From positions 1-64,000 of the forward strand of contig NZ_JAIWNC010000050.1 in assembly GCF_020216025.1 (NCBI RefSeq): 64,000 nucleotides of DNA, given 5' to 3'. Below the pieces are notes generated by a model that had not been told where the DNA came from, did no database searches, and was given only the letters and a program-made list of their open reading frames with translations. The DNA comes from Jidongwangia harbinensis. GTDB taxonomy: Bacteria; Actinomycetota; Actinomycetes; Mycobacteriales; Micromonosporaceae. Below, piece after piece: positions 26,551 through 35,326 of this stretch (position 1 is the stretch's first letter; every line of letters begins with the position of its first letter). A program made the translations under genes and the position numbers.

Positions 26551-27815
26551 CTCGTCGTCTCCTTCACCGCGCCGACGCTCTCCCGCATGGATGCGGGGAG
26601 GGTGAGGCGCACTTCGGTACCGTCACCGACGGCACTGCGGATCTCCGCGCGGCCGCCGTGACGTTGCATGCGGCCGATGATCGACCCTCGGACGCCGTGC
26701 CGCGAGTCCGCCACCGAGTCGATGTCGAATCCCTCGCCCCGGTCCCGGATGAACACGCTCAGCTCGTCCGATTCCACCTCGGCGTAGAGCGACACGGTCT
26801 GCACACCGGCGTGCCGGGCCGCGTTGACCAGCGCCTCCCGGGCCGCGGCGACCAGCGCACCGACCCGCTCGTCACACTGGGTGTCGCCGACCACGACCGT
26901 CTCCACGGTGATCGCATAGGTGTCCTCGACCTCGGCGGCGGCCTGCTCCAGCGCCGCGGCGAACCGCTCGGTCGGCGAGGCGGTCGGCTTGTACAGCCAG
27001 TTCCGCAGGCTGCGCTCCTGACCACGGGCGAGGCGCTGCACCTCTTTGATGTCGGTCGAGTTGCGCTGGATCAGGGCGAGCGTGTGCAGCACCTGATCGT
27101 GGATCATGGCGGCCAGTTCGGCCCGCTCCTGCTCGCGGATGCGTCCCTCCCGCTCGGCGCGCAGCTGGTTGAACGTGCGCCAGAGCAGCGGCGCCACCAC
27201 CAGGCCGACGCCGAGCAGGCCGACGACCGCGAAGATGACGCCGTTGAAGATCGAGGTGATGCCCACCCGGGTGGGCGCGTACACCGCCAGGACCCCGATG
27301 AAACCGGTGGCGACCAGGACCCCGCCGCCGACGAACCGGAACACGAACGACCGGCGGTCACTCTCCGCGACCACCGCGGCGAGCCACGGTGCCTGCGGGG
27401 CCTCGCCGGCCACCTGGCCCCGGCGGGCCGGATCGGACTGGTGCCAGATCACCCCGGCGCCGACCGCGATGATCGCGATCAGCCAGCCCACCTGGCTGGC
27501 CGGGCCGTCGCCGAAGACCAGGCTCTGCAGCAGCACGACACCCAGGCCGATGGCCGCGAACGGCAGCAGCGCGGTCAGGTCGCGCCGGGCCGGCGGCTCG
27601 TCCGTGGGCACCTGCTGCGGCAGGACCGCCCAGAAGGCGGAATAGAGCATCAGGCCCAGACCACTGAATCCCAGGAGTACGACCAGAGCGATCCGAACCG
27701 CGATCACCGGCACACCGAGGTGATGCGCCAGGCCGGAGGCGACCCCGGCAACGATCCGGTGATCGCGCGGCCGGTACAGGCGACGCGGTGGCGCGGGCGT
27801 GGCGGCGGTAGTGAT
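26547..27815 (-). CDS. PspC-domain sensor histidine kinase, apparent ATC start
   Basis: 422 aa if begun at ATC 27815. PspC domain at residues about 12-67 (LYRPRDHRIVAGVASGLAHHLG...), further membrane helices to about 230, DHp helix MIHDQVLHTLALIQ with the presumed phosphorylated His, and HATPase_c (REALVNAARHAG, DRGEGFD, GSIIGRM, GDGTEVRLTLP). The first in-frame GTG/ATG (27713) would cut the PspC domain in two. ATC 27815 lies 6 nt after AAGGAGG and gives the expected M-T-T-A start. CTG 27779 is an alternative; a sequencing error ATG to ATC cannot be excluded. Confidence 0.85.
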   Translation of the reverse strand: MTTAATPAPPRRLYRPRDHRIVAGVASGLAHHLGVPVIAVRIALVVLLGFSGLGLMLYSAFWAVLPQQVPTDEPPARRDLTALLPFAAIGLGVVLLQSLVFGDGPASQVGWLIAIIAVGAGVIWHQSDPARRGQVAGEAPQAPWLAAVVAESDRRSFVFRFVGGGVLVATGFIGVLAVYAPTRVGITSIFNGVIFAVVGLLGVGLVVAPLLWRTFNQLRAEREGRIREQERAELAAMIHDQVLHTLALIQRNSTDIKEVQRLARGQERSLRNWLYKPTASPTERFAAALEQAAAEVEDTYAITVETVVVGDTQCDERVGALVAAAREALVNAARHAGVQTVSLYAEVESDELSVFIRDRGEGFDIDSVADSRHGVRGSIIGRMQRHGGRAEIRSAVGDGTEVRLTLPASMRESVGAVKETTR

Positions 27816-27970
27816 CGCACACCTCCTTCTGGTGTCTGTTCGATCGTCACACGTACGGGGGTCGGTTAGCCACGGGGGACTCCCCCGGGTCTGCGGTGCA
27901 CCGATCTCAGGGTGGCCTCAGGGTCGGCGCCTGAGGCGGTTGAGGCTCCTCGACCACCAGTATCGAAGAC

Positions 27971-30100
27971 ATGAACGACGAAGCTGCCGAGTCCCGCGGA
28001 CCGGCCACGACGGGTACCGGTCCGTCGCAGGACCGACCGGCGTCTTCCGTATCTTCCTCCGACGGCGCAACGGCGCCGGCCACCGAGCCGCCCACCGCGG
28101 CCCTTGAGCCGGACCCGGAGCCGCCCACCGCGGCCCTCGAGCCGGACCCGGAGCCGCCCACCGCGGCCCTCGAACCGGACCCCGAACCGCCCACCGCGGC
28201 CCTCGAACCGGACCCTGGGCTGCGCGCGGAGGCCACCGAGCCGATTCCGCCGGCCACCGGGCCGGCGCCGGAGCCCCTGACGGCGGAGACCGAGCCGCCC
28301 GCGCCGGATGCGCAAGATGCGCCGGGTGCCGGTGCCGCGGACGGGCCTCCGCCGCCGCCTCCGCCCGGTGCGGGTCCGACGCCGCCCGGTGGTGCGGTGC
28401 CTCCGGGCGGCGGGCAGGTTCCGCCCACTCCGCCGCCGTGGTTCGGTGGCGCGGACGGCGGGCCGACCTTCGCCAAGGAGAACCTGATCCGCCCCACCCG
28501 GGGCCGCTACGTCGCGGGTGTCTGTGCCGCGCTCGGCCGGGCCACCAACACTGACCCGGTGCTGTGGCGGGTGCTGCTGGCCGTGATGGGCTTCTTCGGC
28601 GGCGTCGGCGTACTCATCTACCTGATCGGCTGGCTGGTCATCCCGGCCGAGAACGACACCGCGTCACCGATCGAGTCTCTGCTCGGCCGCGGCCGTTCCG
28701 CCATGGCGCCCTTCTCCATCGTGCTGCTGGCCGGCGCGGCGGTGCTGACCTTCGCGTTCGTGGTCAACGACGGCTTCCGCGCGGCACTGCTCGCCGCGGC
28801 CGTGCTGATCGGTGCCACGCTGCTGCTCAAGCGCAACGCCGGGTCGGCCAACGCCTACCCGCCGGGCGGCCCGACGACCCACCCGGCCGGGACGCCCACC
28901 GCCGGCACCTCCGGCTTCGCGGCGGCCGGCACCTCGGGCTTCCCCGCGGCCAGCACCTCGGGCTTCTCCGCGGCCGGCGCCTCCGCTGCTCCGCCAAGTG
29001 GGCCCTCCGCCTCCCCGGCCGACCGGACGCACCCGGCCCAGCCGTCGTCGTCCGCCGATCCGACGGCCGCGTTCGCCACGACCCCGGCCGATCCGGCAAC
29101 TACGTTCGGCACGACGGCCACCCACCCGACGGCCGCGTTCGGCACGACCCCCGCCGACCCGACGGCTGCGTTCGGCACGACCCCCGCCGATCCGACGGCT
29201 GCGTTCGGCACGACCCCCGCCGATCCGACGGCCGGGTTCGGCACGACCGCCACCGATCCGACGGCCGCCACCGCGTCGGCCGGGAAGCCGGTCACCGCAC
29301 CGCTGCCGCCACTGGCGCCGGAGCCGCCCATGCCGTCCACCGCGGGCGCGGGCACTCCCCCGCTGGCCCCGCGACCGCCGTCGTTCCCCCCGCCGAAGGG
29401 CGGGTACCGGGCACCGTTCGCCCCGCACGGGCCGTGGGCCGGCGCGACGCTGCAGTTCCCGGCGCCACGGCCGCGACCGCCGAAGCCACCCAAGCCGCCC
29501 CGGGAGAAGTCCAAGCTCGGCCGGATCACGTTCTTCGGCGTGGTGATGGTGCTCGGGGTGCTGGCCATGGTCGACACCGCCGGGTTCAGCATGCCGGTCT
29601 CCGCGTACTTCGCGGCCGCCCTCGCCACCGTGTCGCTCGGGCTGATCGTCGGCGCCTGGTTCGGCCGGGCCCGCGGCCTGATCGCCCTCGCCCTGGTGGC
29701 GGCGTTCGGGTTGGGCATCTCGTCCGGCGTCGAGCGCTTCGGCGGCCAGATCACCAACAGCGTGTACCGCCCGCAGACCGTCCCCGCGGTCGCCGACCGC
29801 TACGACTTCACGCTCGGCAACGTCACCCTGGACCTGCGCAAGGTCGACTTCACCGGGGCGCAGCAGGAGACCTACGTGGAGATGCGGGCCGGTCAGGTCA
29901 AGGTGCTGCTGCCGGAGAACGTCGACACCACCGCGGACGTACGGATGAACAACGGCCGGGCGTACGTCTTCGGCCGGGAGTCCGACGGCCGGAGCATCGA
30001 CGGCCAGACGCTGACCGACCTGGGCGCCGACGGCGCCGGTGGCGGCTCACTGCACCTGATCATCGAAATGAACGCAGGCAACGTGGAGGTCATCCGATGA
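27971..30100 (+). CDS. large PspC-domain membrane protein with repeat linkers
   Basis: 709 aa. N-terminal Pro/Glu-rich tail with four 11-residue repeats (PPTAALEPDPE), a Pro/Gly linker, a PspC domain (about 175-235: LIRPTRGRYVAGVCAALGRATN), two further helices, a second low-complexity linker with about 6.5 copies of ADPTAAFGTTP, three helices around 520-600, and a C-terminal LiaF-like beta domain (YDFTLGNVTLDLRKVDF). It resembles the sensing arm of Lia/Psp envelope-stress systems and is divergent from the cognate kinase. ATG 27971; start not decided by a strong ribosome site. Confidence 0.85.
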   Translation: MNDEAAESRGPATTGTGPSQDRPASSVSSSDGATAPATEPPTAALEPDPEPPTAALEPDPEPPTAALEPDPEPPTAALEPDPGLRAEATEPIPPATGPAPEPLTAETEPPAPDAQDAPGAGAADGPPPPPPPGAGPTPPGGAVPPGGGQVPPTPPPWFGGADGGPTFAKENLIRPTRGRYVAGVCAALGRATNTDPVLWRVLLAVMGFFGGVGVLIYLIGWLVIPAENDTASPIESLLGRGRSAMAPFSIVLLAGAAVLTFAFVVNDGFRAALLAAAVLIGATLLLKRNAGSANAYPPGGPTTHPAGTPTAGTSGFAAAGTSGFPAASTSGFSAAGASAAPPSGPSASPADRTHPAQPSSSADPTAAFATTPADPATTFGTTATHPTAAFGTTPADPTAAFGTTPADPTAAFGTTPADPTAGFGTTATDPTAATASAGKPVTAPLPPLAPEPPMPSTAGAGTPPLAPRPPSFPPPKGGYRAPFAPHGPWAGATLQFPAPRPRPPKPPKPPREKSKLGRITFFGVVMVLGVLAMVDTAGFSMPVSAYFAAALATVSLGLIVGAWFGRARGLIALALVAAFGLGISSGVERFGGQITNSVYRPQTVPAVADRYDFTLGNVTLDLRKVDFTGAQQETYVEMRAGQVKVLLPENVDTTADVRMNNGRAYVFGRESDGRSIDGQTLTDLGADGAGGGSLHLIIEMNAGNVEVIR
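28086..28217. repeat. 33-bp in-frame tandem repeat (4 copies)
   Basis: Four near-identical 33-bp units (GAGCCGCCCACCGCGGCCCT...) encoding PPTAALEPDPE within the PspC protein tail. Confidence 0.9.
29057..29272. repeat. 33-bp in-frame tandem repeat (about 6.5 copies)
   Basis: Units start at 29057, 29090, 29123, 29156, 29189, 29222 and 29255 (GATCCGACGGCCGCGTTCGG...), encoding DPTAAFGTTPA in the second linker of the PspC protein. Confidence 0.9.
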
Positions 30101-30471
30101 GGCCGCACCGTACCGACGGGGTTTCTCTCAGTTTCGGTCTGATCTTCCTGCTGGTGGCGGCCTGGTGGGCGGCGGCACAGGTGGTCACGCTGCGGCTCCC
30201 CGCGCTGGGCTGGCTGATCGCCGGCGTGCTGATCCTGTTCGGCACGGTCGGCCTGCTCGGCGCGATCCAGTCCGGGCGGCGCGAGCAGGTACGCCCACCG
30301 GTGCCGGCCGAGGCGGCCGTGACCACGCCCGGGGACCTGCCGCCCGAGATGCACGCGGACATCGTGCGCGAACTGCTCGACGATCCGGCCACCCGGTTCG
30401 CCCAGGACCACCCGGCGGCCGGCCCGGAGACCTGGCCGGCGCCGCCCGAGCCCAGGCCGCACCGCGACTGA
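30097..30471 (+). CDS. small two-helix membrane protein of the PspC operon
   Basis: 124 aa, ATG overlapping the stop of the PspC gene (ATGA), so translationally coupled. Two hydrophobic helices (about 12-30 and 36-57) resembling a LiaI/LiaF-type TM unit, then a soluble tail containing PGDLPPEMHADIVRELLDDPATRF. Function unknown; the coupling suggests it works with the PspC protein. Confidence 0.8.
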   Translation: MRPHRTDGVSLSFGLIFLLVAAWWAAAQVVTLRLPALGWLIAGVLILFGTVGLLGAIQSGRREQVRPPVPAEAAVTTPGDLPPEMHADIVRELLDDPATRFAQDHPAAGPETWPAPPEPRPHRD

Positions 30472-30581
30472 CACCGCGACGCGCCGCCCGCTGTCCCCCA
30501 CCGTCGAGTGGGTGCAGCGGGCGGCGCAATATGCTCGGTGACGTTCCCGTTCACCGATCGCCGCGAGGAGCCCACCCGCCC

Positions 30582-31826
30582 ATGACGCCGTTTCCCGCCG
30601 TGTCCACGGCACCCGTGGCCGGTATCGGCCCCGGTGCCGCCCGCGCGCTGACCGCAGAGTTCGCCCGGCACAACGCGGCCACCACGGCGCTGGTGATCGG
30701 TGCCGACCACGCCTCCGCCGTCGTGGCCGCCGCCATCGAGTCGCTGCTGCCGGGTGACCGGCTCACCCTGGTGCCCGGCGAGCGCAGCACCGCCGACCTG
30801 CTCCGCGACCACATCACCGGGCTGGGCAGCTGGATCGCCGACCGGGTCCGGATCGTCGACACGCTGGCCGAGGCCGACCCGGCCGACGTGGTCGTGGTCG
30901 GCGAGCCGCAGACCGGCACCGCCGAGGACGTCCGCGCGGTCCTCGACGGCCTGAGCAAGTACCTGACCGACGGCGCCGTGGTCTCGGTGGCCACGCCCGC
31001 CGTACCCGGGCGCACCGGCGGCGCGGCGGCCGAGCTGTTCCGGCAGAGCGCACTGTTCGGCGTCGGGTCCGACCTGGTGGTCCGCAACTCCCCGCCGATG
31101 CGCGTCCACAAGCTGCGCTTCACCACCGCGGACACCGCCGTGGCGGCCACCCTGGCACCGGCGTACCGGCCGTCCAGCGTGCCGGTGACCCGCACCATGC
31201 ACATCGACTCCAACGGTGTGGCCGCCGCCGGCATCGCGCTCGGGCTGGCCGCGGTCGCCCGGCGGGCCCGCCCGCAGTCCCGGCTGTGGCTGATCCCGGC
31301 ACTGGCCGCGGCGCCGATCGCGGCGTTCTTCCGGGACCCGGAACGGGACGTGCCGACCGATCCGACCGCCGTGGTGGCGGCCAGTGACGGACGGGTGCTG
31401 TCGGTGGAACGGATGCACGACGAGCGCTTCGGCCCCGGCGAGTTCCTGCGGATCGCGGTCTTCCTGTCGGTCCTCGACGTGCACGTGAACCGGACGCCGG
31501 TGGCCGGCCGGGTGACCGACTACTTCGTCGAGGACGGCGGCTACGCGAACGCGATGACCGCGGCGGCGGAGCACAACGTGGCCGCGTACACCGTGTTGGA
31601 CACCGACCACGGCACCGTGGTGGTGGCGCAGCGTACCGGACTGATCGCACGCCGCATCGTGCAGCGCACGCCGGTGGGCACGCTGGTCGCCCGCGGCGAG
31701 CGGATGGGGCTGATCCGGTTCGGCTCCCGAACCGACGTCTACCTGCCCGCCGACCGCGCCGACGCCGAGGTCACCGTCGGCGACCGCGTTCTCGGCGCCG
31801 CCTCCGTCATTGCCCGCTGGCGCTGA
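30582..31826 (+). CDS. psd: phosphatidylserine decarboxylase with N-terminal Rossmann-like domain
   Basis: 414 aa. Residues about 1-205 form a methyltransferase/Rossmann-like domain (GIGPGAARAL, ALVIGADHAS, VVVVGEPQTG) not found in minimal Psd. From about 205 on is a Psd proenzyme: two hydrophobic helices, FFRDPERDVP, SVLDVHVNRTP, and the self-cleavage site FGSRTDVYLP (Gly-Ser around 381-382) that yields the pyruvoyl alpha chain. Makes phosphatidylethanolamine. ATG with GAGGAG 11 nt upstream; convergent with pssA. Confidence 0.9.
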   Translation: MTPFPAVSTAPVAGIGPGAARALTAEFARHNAATTALVIGADHASAVVAAAIESLLPGDRLTLVPGERSTADLLRDHITGLGSWIADRVRIVDTLAEADPADVVVVGEPQTGTAEDVRAVLDGLSKYLTDGAVVSVATPAVPGRTGGAAAELFRQSALFGVGSDLVVRNSPPMRVHKLRFTTADTAVAATLAPAYRPSSVPVTRTMHIDSNGVAAAGIALGLAAVARRARPQSRLWLIPALAAAPIAAFFRDPERDVPTDPTAVVAASDGRVLSVERMHDERFGPGEFLRIAVFLSVLDVHVNRTPVAGRVTDYFVEDGGYANAMTAAAEHNVAAYTVLDTDHGTVVVAQRTGLIARRIVQRTPVGTLVARGERMGLIRFGSRTDVYLPADRADAEVTVGDRVLGAASVIARWR

Positions 31827-31832
31827 CCCGCG

Positions 31833-31886
31833 CCCCGCTCCGTGCCCCCGGGCGCCGCGTGACGAGCGGCGCCCGGTGGAGCGGGG
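31833..31886. terminator. bidirectional terminator between psd and pssA
   Basis: Nested stems: inner 11 bp (31848-31858 / 31866-31876, CCGGGCGCCGC) and outer 9 bp (31833-31841 / 31878-31886, CCCCGCTCC), lying exactly between the two convergent stops. Confidence 0.85.
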
Positions 31887-32864
31887 TCAGGGGCGGCGGA
31901 GACGTAGCCAGAGGAAGGGGCCGCTGATCAGGTAGGCCGCGACCACGGCTACGAAGGTCAGACGGGCGTCCACCAGGGCGCCGACGACCGGGAGCAACCA
32001 CAGCCACGGCGGCAGCTTCACGATCCGGGCCAGCTTCGCGTACGGGAAGCTGGACACCATGGCGAACGCGAGCAGCGCCACGCCGCCCAGCAACGCCAGG
32101 CCGGGGATCGGCAGGTCGATCAGGACACCGAGGGCGAGCACCGCGGCGACCATCGTGGTGGGCACGCCGCAGAAGAACTTGCCGTCCTTGGGCGAGACGT
32201 TGAAACGGGCCAGCCGGATCGCGGCGCAGCCGGCCACCATGATGCAGGCCACCGCGGCGGCCGGGGTGGGCACGGTGTGCGCCAGTGAGGCGTACACGAC
32301 GACCGGCGCGGCCAGGCCGAACGAGCACATGTCGGCGAGCGAGTCCATCTGGGCGCCGAACGGGCTGGAGACGCCGAGCCGTCGGGCCAGGGCACCGTCC
32401 AGGCCGTCGAACGCCACGCAGGCCACCAGGCAGGCGGCGGCGTAGCGGACGTCGCCCTGCATGGCCAGGAAGATGGCCAGCAGGCCCAGCCCGAGACTGG
32501 CCAGCGTGCAGGCGTTGACCAGCGCGAACCCGGCACGGCGGCGCATCGTGTGGGCGCCCGGCAGCAGCGCGTCGCCGGTCTCCTCGATCACCACCACCGG
32601 CGGCGGTGCGGGAACGTGGCTGCTCCCGGTGATCGCGAGCGTGCGGGCGCGTCCGAACTCGGCGCCGGTGTAGATGACTTCGGCCTGGGTGGCGGTGGCG
32701 GCCCGGCCGGCATCACCGGCGCGCCGTCCCACTCGCACCAACAGGGCCTGCCGCGCGGCGGTACCGCCGCGGCGAAGCCGGCCTGCCCAACGACGCCCGG
32801 CGGGACGGGGACTATCCGTCGTACGACGCCGGCGCCACGGGGTTCTCGGCACGTGCTCCTCCAT
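31887..32864 (-). CDS. pssA: CDP-diacylglycerol-serine O-phosphatidyltransferase
   Basis: 325 aa if begun at ATG 32864 (353 aa if the frame is read from 32948). A basic N-terminal extension of about 100 residues is followed by the CDP-alcohol phosphatidyltransferase domain with the full motif DGLDGALARRLG...GAQMDSLAD and about seven helices. Produces phosphatidylserine, the substrate of Psd encoded next door but in the opposite direction. No ribosome site separates the candidate starts, so the start is uncertain. Confidence 0.9.
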   Translation of the reverse strand: MEEHVPRTPWRRRRTTDSPRPAGRRWAGRLRRGGTAARQALLVRVGRRAGDAGRAATATQAEVIYTGAEFGRARTLAITGSSHVPAPPPVVVIEETGDALLPGAHTMRRRAGFALVNACTLASLGLGLLAIFLAMQGDVRYAAACLVACVAFDGLDGALARRLGVSSPFGAQMDSLADMCSFGLAAPVVVYASLAHTVPTPAAAVACIMVAGCAAIRLARFNVSPKDGKFFCGVPTTMVAAVLALGVLIDLPIPGLALLGGVALLAFAMVSSFPYAKLARIVKLPPWLWLLPVVGALVDARLTFVAVVAAYLISGPFLWLRLRRP

Positions 32865-33085
32865 CTTGGGGTCGTCTGCCCACCGACTCATAGTGGCGGG
32901 GTGGTGCCATCGCCCGTCTGCTCGTACGGACCGCCGCGCCTGCGGCATTTTGGCGGGTTACACCATTGCACAGCCGACCAGCCTTGGCGAGAGACCGACG
33001 ACCGTCTTGTGCAACGACGCCCTCCGCCTCTTTCATCCTCCGGGCGGACGGGATGGCCCGACTTCAGGCGCTCCCTGTGACGAGT

Positions 33086-34168
33086 CTAACTGACCTTCTC
33101 CGCTGCCCACCCCTCTACGGCGGACCGGGCCACCTCGGTCAGCGGCAACGCGGCGGCCTCCGCGGGGGTGAACCAGCCCGCTTCGGCGGTCGAGCCGCCG
33201 GCCGCCTCGGTCACCACCGCGGGAGTCGGCGCCTCCACCCGGACCCGGAACATCGCCCGGACCACGTGCCAGTCGACGGGTACGCCCTCCGGGCCACGGG
33301 CGGCCGGGTCGTGCCGGTGCGAGATGCCGATCAGACCGGTCACCCGGCCGCGCTGGGACGTCTCCTCGACGAGTTCCCGGGCGAGGGCGTCCTCCGGGGC
33401 TTCGCCGTGGTCGGTACCGCCGCCGGGCAGATGCCAGCGGCCGGCGCCCGGGTAGCCGGTGGCGATGCGGGTGAGCAGGATGCGCCCGGCCGGGTCGGTG
33501 GCCACGGCGTAGGCACCGAAGCGCTGAACCCTGGTGGGCTTTTCGGGGCGGATGTCCGGTTCGCCGTCGAAGTCCTCCGGTTCCGGGGCGGCCCGGCCCA
33601 GGATGCGGGCGGTGAACGGCATCAGCGGCCGGTCGCCGTCGCCCGGTTCGGCGCGGGGCCCGGCCGTGGCCGTGACTGAAGCGCCCAGGTCGGTGCGGGG
33701 CCCGGCGGTGGCCGTGACTGAAGCGCCCGGGTCGGTGCGGGGCCCGGCGGTGGCCGTGGCTGAAGCGTCCGGGTCGGTGCGGGGCCCGGCCGTGGCCGTA
33801 CCGTCCGGGCCGGCGGCCACCGCCACCCATTCCACCCGATCGGTGGTGCCGTCCGGCTCGGGGCGCAGCGTGCCGCCGTCCACGACCACGTCGTAGATGA
33901 TCCGGTCGGTGTGCTCCAGCGCCCCGGAACTGGGCAGCCGCGCCACGTCGGCGATGACCGCGCGCAGACCCGCGACGCGTACCCGGAGGCCGGTCTCCTC
34001 GGCGAACTCCCGGACCACCGCGTCGTCGGGGTGCTCACCCTGTTCCACGCCGCCGCCGGGCAGGCCCCACCGGCCGGGGAACTCGGAGGCGGCGGAGTTG
34101 CGGGCGAGCAGCACCCGGCCGTCGGCGTCCCGGCACAGTCCGTAGGCACCGACTCGTCTGATCTTCAC
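33086..34168 (-). CDS. double-Nudix hydrolase A
   Basis: 360 aa with two Nudix domains. Domain 1 box GGVEQGEHPDDAVVREFAEE around residues 38-57 is canonical. Domain 2 box around 245-265 (GGTDHGE...RELVEETSQ) keeps all catalytic glutamates but has Ser where the box usually has Gly. Between them a linker of four 14-residue repeats (TATAGPRTDPGASV) is encoded by 42-bp DNA repeats. Probably hydrolyses nucleoside diphosphate derivatives; substrate unknown. Starts 5 bp after the stop of a paralogue of the same design. Confidence 0.85.
   Translation of the reverse strand: MKIRRVGAYGLCRDADGRVLLARNSAASEFPGRWGLPGGGVEQGEHPDDAVVREFAEETGLRVRVAGLRAVIADVARLPSSGALEHTDRIIYDVVVDGGTLRPEPDGTTDRVEWVAVAAGPDGTATAGPRTDPDASATATAGPRTDPGASVTATAGPRTDLGASVTATAGPRAEPGDGDRPLMPFTARILGRAAPEPEDFDGEPDIRPEKPTRVQRFGAYAVATDPAGRILLTRIATGYPGAGRWHLPGGGTDHGEAPEDALARELVEETSQRGRVTGLIGISHRHDPAARGPEGVPVDWHVVRAMFRVRVEAPTPAVVTEAAGGSTAEAGWFTPAEAAALPLTEVARSAVEGWAAEKVS
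33650..33805. repeat. 42-bp in-frame tandem repeat in the Nudix linker
   Basis: Units GTGGCCGTGACTGAAGCGCC... begin at 33666, 33708, 33750 and (partial) 33792, exactly 42 bp apart. Confidence 0.9.
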
Positions 34169-34173
34169 TCCGG

Positions 34174-35130
34174 CTAGGTTAGCCGCGCCGCTTTCAGTGC
34201 TTCGGCGGTCACCTCGGTGAGCTGCTCGGCGGGGAGTTCAGTGACGTCCTTGAGCGCCATCCAGCGCGCCTCGGAGGTGGAGCCACCGACGTCGCCGACC
34301 GCCACCTCGGTGGGCGCGTCCACGACCACCCGGTAGAACGCCCGGACCCCGTGCCAGTCGATCGGGTAGCCCTCCGGGCCGAGCGACGCCGCGTCCCGGT
34401 GGCTCGCCACGCCCAGCAGCTCGACCAGGCGGCCCTGCTGGCCGGTCTCCTCGACCAGCTCCCGGATGAGCGCGGTGCCGGGCTGCTCGCCGTAGTCGGT
34501 GCCGCCGCCGGGCAGGTGCCAGCAGCCGGCCCCGGGGTAGCCCGGCGCGATCCGGGTGAGCAGCAGGTTGTCCTGCGGGTCGGTGGCGATGGCGTACGCG
34601 GCGAAGCGCTGGGCCCGGTGCAGCCCGTCCGGGCCGGGGTAGGCGTAGAACGAGGGGAAGTCCGGTGCCTCCTCGGGCCGCAGGTCGGCGGAGGCGGCGG
34701 AGAGTCCCAGGGCGGCCGCGGTGAACGGGCGCAGTTTGAGTTGTTCCGCCTCGGCGAGGGTGTGCCAGCGGGCCAGGTCGGTGGGGTGGCCGACGCGGTC
34801 GACGAGCGTGCCGCCGCGCACCGACACCTGGTAGATCAGGCGGTCGGTGTGGATGGTCACGCCGCGGTGCGGCAGCGACCGCATGTCGGCCAGCACGTCG
34901 TGCAGCCCGGTGACGGCGACGGAGAGGCCGGTCTCCGCGGCGGTTTCCCGGACGACCGTGTGGTTGGGGTCTTCGCCGTGGTCGACGGCGCCACCGGGCA
35001 GCGACCAGACACCCGGGGTGCCGGAGCGGGTCGAGGCCCGGACCAGCAGGACGCGGCCGTCGCCATCGGTGCAGACGGCGTACGCGGCGATCCTGCGGAG
35101 CGGTTCCAGTGCGGGGGTCACGGGCGGCAT
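34174..35130 (-). CDS. double-Nudix hydrolase B
   Basis: 318 aa with two Nudix domains. Domain 1 box (GGAVDHGE...RETAAETGL, about 46-69) has Ala in place of the first Glu of the metal-binding EE pair, so it may be weak or inactive. Domain 2 box (GGTDYGE...RELVEETGQ, about 207-230) keeps the glutamates. Sister of the next gene, from which it differs by lacking the repeat linker; both keep the PGAG.WHLPGGGTD segment. ATG 35130 has no close ribosome site. Confidence 0.85.
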   Translation of the reverse strand: MPPVTPALEPLRRIAAYAVCTDGDGRVLLVRASTRSGTPGVWSLPGGAVDHGEDPNHTVVRETAAETGLSVAVTGLHDVLADMRSLPHRGVTIHTDRLIYQVSVRGGTLVDRVGHPTDLARWHTLAEAEQLKLRPFTAAALGLSAASADLRPEEAPDFPSFYAYPGPDGLHRAQRFAAYAIATDPQDNLLLTRIAPGYPGAGCWHLPGGGTDYGEQPGTALIRELVEETGQQGRLVELLGVASHRDAASLGPEGYPIDWHGVRAFYRVVVDAPTEVAVGDVGGSTSEARWMALKDVTELPAEQLTEVTAEALKAARLT

Positions 35131-35139
35131 TCTGCCCGG

Positions 35140-35169
35140 ATTATGTTACCTCCGGAAAACGTCTGTCGG
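35140..35169 (-). promoter_or_regulatory. promoter of the double-Nudix operon
   Basis: On the minus strand CCGACA (35164-35169), 18 bp, CATAAT (35140-35145). The -10 ends 9 nt from the ATG, so the transcript is likely leaderless or nearly so. Confidence 0.5.
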
Positions 35170-35326
35170 ATTCCTGACAGGGCGATAGCTGTCTGTAATT
35201 GCAGTTCAGGGCATAGATGCCCACTATCGGCCCTAGATCCATCACAGTGAGTAAGGGACCGGAATCAGGGTCGTATCCGGGCACTTCCCGAGGCGGCTAG
35301 GCACCGCACCGACCCACTCTTGAGTC

